Assembly (NCBI GenBank): GCA_900766055.1
Contig: CAAFTZ010000055.1
Location: 1 to 9,927 of the forward strand
Length of the DNA: 9,927 nt
Reading direction: 5' to 3'
Origin: an uncultured Parasutterella sp.
GTDB lineage: Bacteria > Pseudomonadota > Gammaproteobacteria > Burkholderiales > Burkholderiaceae_F
This document shows, in pieces, positions 1-6,061 of the stretch. Within the stretch, counting starts at the first letter, position 1. Each line of letters opens with the position of its first letter. Made by a program: the position numbers and the translations under genes. The notes under the pieces were generated by a model. The model saw only the letters and a program-made list of their open reading frames with translations. It was not told the DNA's origin and searched no databases.

Positions 1-62
1 AAACGCCTCCACGCCGATGATAGTGAGTTGTATTTCTTGCGAAAGTAGGTAGTCTCCGGGCT
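1..62 (+). rRNA. rrf: 5S ribosomal RNA, 3' part (5' end outside window)
   Basis: The segment carries the conserved 3' half of bacterial 5S rRNA: the block ACGCCGATGATAGTG near position 11, then GCGAAAGTAGGTAGTCTCC, which matches the helix IV/V and closing-helix region of betaproteobacterial 5S. The 5' half, including the partner strand of the terminal helix, lies upstream of the window, so the exact 3' end (about 62) is judged from family layout. A rho-independent terminator follows at once, so this is the end of an rRNA operon transcribed rightward. Confidence 0.9.
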
Positions 63-77
63 CTCCATTAAAAGACA

Positions 78-112
78 AACCTCTTGGACCTAACCGTTCA
101 AGAGGTTTTTCT
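78..112 (+). terminator. Rho-independent terminator of the rRNA operon
   Basis: A perfect 9-bp stem, AACCTCTTG (78-86) with CAAGAGGTT (99-107), closes a 12-nt loop and runs into a T tract (106-110). It lies about 15 nt past the 5S 3' end and points the same way, as expected for the end of an rrn operon. Confidence 0.88.
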
Positions 113-208
113 GTATCTGATATCCCCGAAAGCTGATTTTGTTTTGCTTTTCCGATCCTCGCTTATGTTCCTTCATGTTGGAAACCGACGAGTTTTAAGA
201 AATTTCGT

Positions 209-925
209 TTAGTGCGCTAAAGCCCAAAGGTAGATTGGATAGAGGTTCGATGTCTCCACTAACAGCATTTCGCCCTTCTTCATCAGCCACTTGTTTCTGT
301 ACCACTTAGCAAAAATCCTGTCTAGGGAAACTTTACTGGCATAAATAACTTGCTCTACTTCACGTCTTTTCAGCATGAACGGCAGGGGAACATGATTGCT
401 TTCGTGCTTAGACGGAAAAGAATAACCGCCTGAAGCCAGAAGTGAAACAAAGAAAAGCCGGAATCTGTCTTCCAAATTCAAGGAAAAAAGCGCAACCATG
501 CCACCAATTTCGGAATGCGCAACCAGTTCCTTGTAAACAGCAAATTGCTTATAGGCCTCGATATTTTCTTCAAAATAATCCACTAAGTTCTGTCTTTCAA
601 TTGAAAGACACATAGTGGGTTGCACCGCCCTCACAAGCCGAGGCATTTGGTAGCCGGTAAATAAATTAATAACACCGTTCACCGTCTTTTCAAAATAAAG
701 GTTCATCGCATACTGCTTGGAAACTTCATAGTTGACGACGGCTTGAGAGAATGTTCCTTTTTCAATTAAATAAAGTTTGGATGCAGTGCTTTGCGGATGA
801 AGCACGATCTCATCTGAATCAAAAAACTCTCTTGTACCAAGTTCTCTAAAAACAGCTTCGATAGCTCCAGAAGCCTTTGGAAGGACCCAGGCAATTCCTT
901 TTTCCTGTCCTCTAAATCGATCCAA
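209..925 (-). CDS. Crp/Fnr-family transcriptional regulator
   Basis: This 238-residue protein has the Crp/Fnr layout: an N-terminal beta-roll effector domain (about residues 20-110), a long connecting dimerisation helix (about 112-140), and a C-terminal winged helix-turn-helix (about 182-225, LKRREVEQVIYASKVSLDRI). The only cysteine is Cys106, so the Fnr [4Fe-4S] ligand set is absent. I see no clear Crp-type cAMP phosphate-binding motif (G-E-R-x-A), so the signal is unknown. The start is TTG at 925: an in-frame TAA lies three codons upstream, no ATG occurs until residue 74, and an AAAGGTG ribosome binding site lies just before it. The gene is divergent from the flavoprotein-porin pair across a 231-bp control region, which suggests it regulates them. 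No convincing terminator follows its stop. Family assignment is firm; target and ligand are inference. Confidence 0.85.
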   Translation of the reverse strand: MDRFRGQEKGIAWVLPKASGAIEAVFRELGTREFFDSDEIVLHPQSTASKLYLIEKGTFSQAVVNYEVSKQYAMNLYFEKTVNGVINLFTGYQMPRLVRAVQPTMCLSIERQNLVDYFEENIEAYKQFAVYKELVAHSEIGGMVALFSLNLEDRFRLFFVSLLASGGYSFPSKHESNHVPLPFMLKRREVEQVIYASKVSLDRIFAKWYRNKWLMKKGEMLLVETSNLYPIYLWALAH

Positions 926-954
926 TTTGCACCTTTAGTCTCTGTAAATAACAC

Positions 955-975
955 TCAAGAGCTTCTTCAAGAGCT
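955..975. repeat. Direct repeat TCAAGAGCT x2 in the regulator leader
   Basis: The 9-mer TCAAGAGCT occurs at 955-963 and again at 967-975, a 12-bp period, within the stretch just upstream of the regulator's TTG start. On the minus strand this places two AGCTCTTGA copies in the probable promoter or leader. TTGAAG followed 17 nt later by TTACAG on the minus strand is a weak promoter candidate overlapping it. It could be an autoregulatory site, but only the repeat is observed. Confidence 0.4.
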
Positions 976-1046
976 CATTTCTAACAATGACTGAATCTGC
1001 TAGTTAAACAAATTACCTCGAGGAATTCAATTCTCTATTTCCTTAA

Positions 1047-1060
1047 CTATCACGCGATAG
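1047..1060. promoter_or_regulatory. Dyad CTATC-N4-GATAG, candidate Crp/Fnr-family operator
   Basis: CTATC (1047-1051) and GATAG (1056-1060) form a perfect 5-4-5 inverted repeat in the intergenic region shared by the divergent regulator and flavoprotein. Fnr-type sites use the same geometry (TTGAT-N4-ATCAA), and regulators of this family often bind beside their own gene. The half-site sequence is not the Fnr consensus, which fits a divergent family member. A second palindrome, AGCTG-T-CAGCT, adjoins at 1059-1069, and GAATT-C-AATTC lies at 1023-1033. Its role as the operator for the adjacent regulator is inference. Confidence 0.5.
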
Positions 1061-1089
1061 CTGTCAGCTGCGGGCAATCTCAATACAGT
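1061..1089 (+). promoter_or_regulatory. Candidate sigma-70 promoter for the flavoprotein gene
   Basis: CTGTCA (1061-1066) and TACAGT (1084-1089) are separated by exactly 17 bp, and each matches four of six consensus bases. Transcription would start near 1096, leaving a leader of about 60 nt. The CTATC/GATAG dyad ends right at the -35, a position suited to class II-type activation or to blocking. The match is modest and unproven. Confidence 0.4.
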
Positions 1090-1115
1090 TTAAGAACGCT
1101 TAAGAGAAATTTAAG
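1089..1115 (+). promoter_or_regulatory. Three helically phased YTTAAG repeats (OmpR/PmrA-type box)
   Basis: TTTAAG at 1089, CTTAAG at 1099 and TTTAAG at 1110 are spaced 10 and 11 bp apart, one DNA turn each. The last two form CTTAAG-N5-TTTAAG, which fits the YTTAAG-N5-YTTAAG box known for PmrA/BasR and resembles other OmpR-family tandem sites. It lies 42 nt upstream of the flavoprotein start codon. No response regulator is encoded in the window, so the binding protein would be elsewhere. The repeat geometry is seen; the binding protein is inferred. Confidence 0.45.
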
Positions 1116-1156
1116 CTGTGAACATTCCAACCTCAATTACACACGGAGAAAATAGA

Positions 1157-2674
1157 ATGCTGAAAAAATCCCTTTCTGCATTGGCAATTGCCTGCTTATG
1201 CGCGACGGCTTTTGCTGCCGATCAAAAAATGGATGTTGACCTGGTCGTGATCGGTGCCGGTGCGGGTGGTATGAGCGCCGGTATGGCCGCAGTTGATGAA
1301 GGCCTCAATACTGTTATTCTTGAAAAGAACGGCATCGTCGGCGGTGGTGGTAACTTCATGGAAGGAACCTTCGCTGTCGGAAGCGCCCTCCAAAAGAGAG
1401 ACAACGTGGGAGTTAATCCGGAAAAACAATTTCGTCGAGTGATGGACTTCCACCACTGGCGTATCAACGGTGCTGCTTTAAATAACTGGCTGAAAGAAAC
1501 AGCCAATACGATTGACTGGCTCCAGGCTCACGATATTAATTTTGAAGGCGTAAAGACGGCTTTTGTAGACGGAAACAGAACTTGGCATATGTTCGAAGGC
1601 GGCCACGGCTCGTCTTTGATCAGAAATTTCAACAAAAAGATTCAGGAGAAGGGCGGAAAAGTTTTAACTTCCACTCCGGCACAGAAACTTATTCTTAATG
1701 ACAAAGGTGATGTCGTCGGTGTGATTGCTAAGAATTCTAAGGGCGACACTCTTACAATCAACTCCAAGAATGTGATCGTTGCCACCGGCGGTTTTTCCGG
1801 TAATAAGGAAATGATCAAGAAGTATCTTCCCTACGATGGCTATGTCGGGGCTGGTTCTCCTGGAAGAACAGGCGACGGCATCAATATGATGCAGGCTGCC
1901 GGTGCTGAATTGGTCAACATGAATGTGGTCATGCAGGCGGGTTTGTGGCTCAAAGACGTTGAAACAGGTCTCCAGTTCGGTAAAGACGGCCTCACTAATG
2001 CCAAGTATGTTCGCCTCTTAGCTGCTCTGAACCAACCGTATCTCAAGGTTTCTTTGCAGGGTGACCGCGTCTGCGACGAAACACTGCCTCTCGAATATTT
2101 GTCCAACGCATTTGAAGAGGTCGGCGGAGAAGGCTTTGCAGTGTTTGATGAAAACACCAAGAAAGAAATGCAGGAACAAGGTTTGCCGCGTGGTTACTTC
2201 GGTATGGTTGCCGTCAACACCAAGTTCGACAATTTTGATCCGTTATTCGAAGAAGGTGTGAAGCAGGGATTTGCCTTCAAAGCCAATACATTAGAAGAGC
2301 TGGCGAAGCTCACAGGCATGGATCCGGAAAGACTCAAGGCATCTGCCGCTAAGATGAACGAAATGACAGCTAAAAGGGCTGACGATCAGTTCTATAAAGA
2401 TCCTCAGTGGCTGAGAGAAGTCAAGACAGGTCCTTTCTATGCAATCAAGGGCGGCCTGAGAATGTATGCCACAACCGGTGGTTCAAAAGTTAATGATAAA
2501 TTTCAGGCGCTCAAGGCAGACGGTACTCCGATTAAAGGACTTTACGCTATTGGCCAGGACGCCGGCGGTCTCTACAGCGACTCTTATGACATGCACATTG
2601 CTGAAGGTACAGCCAGCTCTTGGGCAATTGGCGGCGGCCGACTTGCAGTTCGCCATATCGTAACAGGCAAGTAA
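1157..2674 (+). CDS. Secreted FAD-dependent reductase, flavocytochrome c/fumarate reductase-like flavoprotein
   Basis: This 505-residue protein belongs to the FAD_binding_2 family, whose members (fumarate, urocanate and related reductases) reduce C=C bonds of organic acceptors in anaerobic respiration. The start at 1157 is preferred over an upstream in-frame GTG at 1118 because GGAG (1145-1148) precedes it and translation then begins with a Sec signal peptide, MLKKSLSALA through AFA, likely cleaved after Ala20. Dinucleotide-binding G33-A-G35-A-G-G38, acidic E56, ATGGFSGN (209-216), TGDG (238-241) and a C-terminal GLYAIGQDAGG (461-471) build the FAD site. No CXXCH heme motif or FMN-binding domain is present, so electrons must come from a separate periplasmic carrier. 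By remembered alignment with Shewanella Fcc3, the catalytic His, substrate Arg and proton-donor Arg positions hold other residues (Tyr-Ala-Thr at 437-439, a Tyr-Asp-Met-His stretch at 477-480, Lys335), so fumarate is an unlikely substrate. A porin gene follows 72 bp downstream. Confidence 0.85.
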   Translation: MLKKSLSALAIACLCATAFAADQKMDVDLVVIGAGAGGMSAGMAAVDEGLNTVILEKNGIVGGGGNFMEGTFAVGSALQKRDNVGVNPEKQFRRVMDFHHWRINGAALNNWLKETANTIDWLQAHDINFEGVKTAFVDGNRTWHMFEGGHGSSLIRNFNKKIQEKGGKVLTSTPAQKLILNDKGDVVGVIAKNSKGDTLTINSKNVIVATGGFSGNKEMIKKYLPYDGYVGAGSPGRTGDGINMMQAAGAELVNMNVVMQAGLWLKDVETGLQFGKDGLTNAKYVRLLAALNQPYLKVSLQGDRVCDETLPLEYLSNAFEEVGGEGFAVFDENTKKEMQEQGLPRGYFGMVAVNTKFDNFDPLFEEGVKQGFAFKANTLEELAKLTGMDPERLKASAAKMNEMTAKRADDQFYKDPQWLREVKTGPFYAIKGGLRMYATTGGSKVNDKFQALKADGTPIKGLYAIGQDAGGLYSDSYDMHIAEGTASSWAIGGGRLAVRHIVTGK

Positions 2675-2690
2675 TCTTCTTTTTCTTCCA

Positions 2691-2726
2691 AGCGGAGCTC
2701 ATTTACTCTCCTCCTCGAGCTCCGCT
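2691..2726 (+). other. Strong stem-loop between flavoprotein and porin
   Basis: AGCGGAGCTC (2691-2700) pairs perfectly with GAGCTCCGCT (2717-2726), a 10-bp stem around a 16-nt pyrimidine-rich loop. The 3' side is CTTCCCCTC, not a T run, so it is a poor intrinsic terminator. It could protect the upstream mRNA or attenuate porin expression. It ends 20 nt before the porin ATG, and the loop contains CTCCTCC, which resembles the anti-Shine-Dalgarno sequence. Confidence 0.6.
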
Positions 2727-2746
2727 CTTCCCCTCAAATCTCAATC

Positions 2747-3917
2747 ATGAAAACTAAATTAACTTTAGCGGGACTCTTATTGTCTCTAGCTTTTCCTGCC
2801 CTTGCTTCCCAAGTCACTATTTATGGGATTGTTGACGGCGGCGTCCAGGTCAAACACACTTCAAATGGTAAAGGCATCGACGGTCAGACTAACGCTCAGT
2901 TTGCCAATGGAATGCTGGAAGGTGATCGTATCGGCATCAAAGGCACAGAAGAATTAGGCAGCGGTAATCGCGTCGGATTTGCACTAGAACAAGGCTTCCG
3001 TTTAGGATCCGGCGATGTGGATAGAGCAGATTCCGGCACGTCAGCGGCATTTTCTCGCCAATCCACGCTTTCTTTCTCAGGGAACTGGGGTGAATTAGCA
3101 GCCGGTCGTATGGGCGGCCTTTCCAGTGCCGATGGTACTTACACAATTTTGGACGGCGCAACGATGGGCAAGAGCTATAACGAAGCCGGCCTGACAAGCA
3201 TATACGTTACAACGCCCTTTACCAATAATGCCGTTGTTTACGTTTCTCCGGAATTCGGCGGTGTCACGTTCCACGCGATGTACTCAAATGGTTTGTACGA
3301 TGACACTAATAAATGGTCAAAAAACAGTCATACATACGGCGCAGGTTTGACCTATGGTTCGGAAAGAGCTAAGGGAAGCGTTATGTATGAAGTCATCGAT
3401 TGGGCCAATGATTAATGCAAACTCCGGAGACGTGAAATCCAAGGACACCCAAATCTTCACAATCGGCGGACAGTATCGCTTCGATAGTTTCACGCTCTAC
3501 GGTACATATCAATACGTCACTCATGCCAGACTGCTTCCTGACTTTGATATCACTCTGACAGATGCGGCTATTAATTCCGGCATGATTAAAAAAGGTTTTA
3601 ATAGCCATGCATTTTCCGTGTCGGGGGCTTTCCCGGTTTTCGGCGGAACGTTCAAAGCTGCGATCAACTATATGAACGGCAAGGCGAAAGACAGCGAAGT
3701 TAAGAGCTTCCTTGGTGCAGGTAAATTTGAACGATTAGCCGGAGGTATCGCTTACGAATATCCGCTTTCTAAACGCAGTACGTTGTACGGTTTTGGTGCT
3801 GTGTCAGTGGGTATGAAAGGAGCGAAACATAACTTTGCTCATACTACCGAAGCCGGTTACGGGAAAGTTGTCTACAACACACGGAGCGCAGGTTTTGGCT
3901 TGCGTCACTACTTCTAA
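2747..3917 (+). pseudogene. Outer-membrane general porin, interrupted by a +1 frameshift
   Basis: The two reading frames together encode a betaproteobacterial trimeric porin of about 389 residues, a typical length for a 16-stranded barrel. It begins with a Sec signal peptide ending PALA (cleavage after residue 20), followed by QVTIYGIVDGG, the classic first strand, and then GDRIGIKGTEELGSG and WGELAAGRMGG. It ends in RHYF, the C-terminal Phe used for barrel assembly. The first frame stops at TAA 3413-3415. Reading resumes in the next frame as NANSGDVKSKD. Removing one T at 3412/3413 restores AND-NANSGDV without a gap, so this is a single inserted base: either a recent mutation, phase variation or a sequence error. 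No other damage is visible. The ATG lacks an obvious Shine-Dalgarno sequence. It is probably co-expressed with the flavoprotein upstream and may pass that enzyme's substrate. Confidence 0.88.
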
Positions 3918-3985
3918 AAAAGCGTCTTGTGATAAGTAATTTATCATTCTGCTTGGTCATAAACATTGCACTTATGCATAACAGT

Positions 3986-4025
3986 GGCGGAACTAAAGTG
4001 AACTTTAACTGGTTCCGCCTTTCTT
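3986..4025 (+). terminator. Rho-independent terminator after the porin
   Basis: GGCGGAAC (3986-3993) pairs with GTTCCGCC (4012-4019), and the tail TTTCTT follows. The loop can fold further through TAAAGT/ACTTTA (about 3994-4007), giving a compound hairpin. It lies about 70 nt past the porin stop and closes the flavoprotein-porin unit just before the insertion sequences. Confidence 0.85.
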
Positions 4026-4084
4026 CGTTGCTATATCAGGAGCTGCAATTCGTTTTATCTTTGAGACATGTCCGAGATCCTCAA

Positions 4085-4100
4085 TTTTTTGTGCTATACA
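4085..4100 (+). promoter_or_regulatory. Extended -10 element in the IS copy 1 leader
   Basis: TGTGC followed by TATACA (4095-4100) gives an extended-type -10 about 25 nt upstream of the transposase ATG, with a T-rich spacer before it. No good -35 lies at 16-18 bp. The 14-mer TTTTTTGTGCTATA (4085-4098) is identical to the -10 region of the tRNA-Arg gene further right. Confidence 0.4.
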
Positions 4101-4125
4101 AGCTCATTATCAAGAGGAACTCTCA

Positions 4126-5899
4126 ATGGAAAATCCGAAACTACCTCCGATTCTGGTTAATAAAGCCGGTTCCGTTTATTACGTGTATACCTACAAAAAT
4201 GTTTGGGATAGAGAGCTCAAGCGGAGTAAAAGGGGAGAGTCAAAAAGATAGGAAAAATTCTTGGCGAACAAAAGGACGGCGTAATTTGTTTTGACGAGAG
4301 TTTTCTTCAGGAGCGTCCTGAATTTAGAAGCTTTCAGGTTGAGAGAAAAGGAAAAGAGTACGTCTTTACTCCTTTGAACGAGAGCGGCACTACGCTAACT
4401 CAGTTGCAAGAGGTCAAACAGCTCCATGCCGGCGCCACTTGGGCGCTGGATCAGCTCGTAGCGCAATCGCCTGTCGGAGAGGCTCTAAAGTGGGCTTTTC
4501 CACAACGGAGGGACTACCTCAAGATTTTATCTATTTGCTATTTCATAATTCTCAACCAAGACAACAACATTTCTAAGTATGAGGCGTTTGCCGAGGTGAC
4601 GCGCCTGCCCTGGGGTGCTCCTCTGGCGCCTTCCTCAATCAGCCGGATCTTTAGAAAGATCAGAAATCAGCAGATAGAAACTTACTTCTCGGTTGTTAGG
4701 GATGAATTATTGGAACAACAGGAGAAGTGTGACGACAAGGATGAAATAACGCTGGTCCTGGACTCTACTTCCGCTTCTAGCTATGCCAACTATCTACTTA
4801 ATTTTGAAAGAGATAGGTATGAAGACGAGGATAATCTTCCGCTGATTAATCTGCTGGCACTGGCGGATTACGAAAGTGGCATTCCTTTCTTCTACCGTGC
4901 CTGCGACGGAAAAATTCCCGCTGCGAAAACTGTCAGTCAACTTATTTCCGGGAATGCCGGGCTGAGTTTAAAAAACGTTGTTTTTGTGTCAGATAGAGGT
5001 TATAGCGACGCTAAAAACATCAATGATTGCCTGAGAAATAAACTCGGATTCCTATTCAATGTGCAATGCGATATACTAAATAGTTTTGCTCAAGAACTCA
5101 TTGCTGGGGGAAGAGAAAACCTCCGGGACTTAAACCGAATGGATTGGTTGACTAAGGTCTTCCAAATAACGAAGGAGATCAACTGGACTTTCGAACCTGA
5201 TCTTGCAGAAGGACAGGTGACCTCAAAAAAGACAAAGGAATCCACGATACTTTACTGGCATATTTATTTCAATCGACAATTTGCTGAGAATGCTAGGCAA
5301 GGGTTGATCGAGAGAATCGATCGCGTACGAGAAAAGATCTACAACGGTGAGGAGCTCAATGAAAGCGAACTAACGCTATTAGAAGAAGTGTTTGAAAAAC
5401 ATGAGGAAGGCGACACGATCAGCTATACCGTTAGCAATGAAAAAGTGGATCAGAAGCTTTGCAACAAAGGCTATCAAATGCTAGTAAGCGACAAGATATT
5501 CGACGCTAGAAAAGCATGGTGCGTCTATCAGGAAAGACGGATCCTAGAAGACACGTTCAAAACGCTCAAAACCCGTCTGAGCTGCGTAACGAATCGCTCA
5601 TTGGTAAAACGTTTGTGCAGTTCTTGGCGACCTTTATTGAAATGATCGTCAGAGCGAGGCTGAGAAAATACTTAGAAGAAGGTAAAGCGAGTGATAGTCT
5701 GCCGACGGATTACGACCGTGCCCGCAGGATTCTTGACTCTTTGAACAACGTGATGCAGACCAAATTCTGCGAGGGCTATTACTTCAGAGAAAGTGCAGAG
5801 CAAAAACGCGGACTTTTTGAAGCTCTTGGCGTCTCGGTTCCCGGTCCTGAACCAGAAAAGGAACAGGATCACGAAGACGAAGAAGAAACAGAATTCTAG
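4126..5899 (+). pseudogene. IS1634-family DDE transposase, disrupted by two frameshifts
   Basis: Translation from ATG 4126 gives MENPKLPPILVNKAGSVYY, parallel to the start of the intact copy. A missing A in the run at 4242-4246 causes a TAG at 4249-4251. The rest continues in another frame through LDSTSASS (first Asp), VSDRGYSDAKN (second Asp) and YQERRILEDTFKTLK, which keeps the Y(2)R(3)E(6)K signature with the catalytic Glu. Near 5586, a net 19-nt deletion relative to copy 2 removes about seven residues after the Glu/Lys helix and shifts the frame again. The C-terminal part (GKTFVQFLATFIEMIVRARLR onward) ends in an acidic tail at TAG 5899. An apparent TTG start at 4374 is an artefact of the first frameshift. 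By eye about half the residues match copy 2, so the copies separated long ago. Confidence 0.9.
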
Positions 5900-5976
5900 G
5901 GAAAGCGCTGTTTATTCAGACGCCGGCCTCCGCCAGATGCACCTGAAATTTTGCGTTTCTAGATCTTCATTATTTT

Positions 5977-6024
5977 AAAAATCCTTAATTAAACAAAAAG
6001 TTAATGTTGAAATTGAGGATTTTT
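5977..6024. repeat. Inverted repeat at the junction of the two IS elements
   Basis: AAAAATCCTTAATT (5977-5990) and AATTGAGGATTTTT (6011-6024) are complementary at 13 of 14 positions and are separated by 20 bp of A-rich DNA. The simplest reading is the right end of copy 1 facing the left end of copy 2. Read as RNA it is also an AT-rich hairpin with a short T tail that could limit read-through into the second transposase. Confidence 0.55.
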
Positions 6025-6035
6025 TGTGCTAAACT
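6007..6035 (+). promoter_or_regulatory. Promoter of the intact transposase gene
   Basis: TTGAAA (6007-6012) and TAAACT (6030-6035) are separated by 17 bp, with TGTGC just before the -10. Transcription would start near 6042, 20 nt ahead of the ATG. If the element starts near 6011-6013, the -35 lies wholly or mostly in flanking DNA, so the insertion site supplies part of the promoter. Confidence 0.5.
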
Positions 6036-6061
6036 AGATCATTATTTATGGAGATCTATCA

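Larger units (their letters stand above)
4077..5990 (+). mobile_element. Decayed IS1634-type insertion sequence (IS4 superfamily), copy 1
   Basis: The element is recognised from its transposase remnant and from a leader that aligns with that of the second copy (ATTTTTTGTGCT, then TCATTAT, then TCAATG). Its borders are estimates. A 10-bp direct repeat with one mismatch, ATCCTCAATT (4077-4086) and ATCCTTAATT (5981-5990), brackets it and may be a target duplication or part of the ends. The enclosed length of about 1.9 kb suits the IS1634 group. It lies between the porin terminator and copy 2 in the same orientation as copy 2. Given the broken transposase it cannot move by its own enzyme. Confidence 0.65.

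Noticed and set aside
113..208. Possible terminator or small RNA between the rRNA terminator and the regulator stop
   Set aside because: Only a CTCG/CGAG stem with a large loop and a short TTTT is seen; this is too weak to call.
1118..1120. GTG start for the flavoprotein, 39 nt upstream of the chosen ATG
   Set aside because: It would put 13 polar residues before the signal peptide and lacks a ribosome site, while ATG 1157 has GGAG 8 nt upstream and begins with MLKKS.
1196..1506. Overlapping open frames on the strand opposite the flavoprotein gene
   Set aside because: They are low-complexity antisense translations (Pro/Ser/Thr rich) of a well-supported gene, with no ribosome site or recognisable family.
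3929..4294. A 121-codon open frame between the porin and IS copy 1
   Set aside because: It runs through the porin terminator and then out of frame through the start of the transposase; the product has no coherent features.
4374..4376. TTG as the real start of a shorter transposase in copy 1
   Set aside because: The same frame continues upstream as transposase sequence back to the deletion at 4242-4246, and no ribosome site is present, so the start is an artefact of the frameshift.
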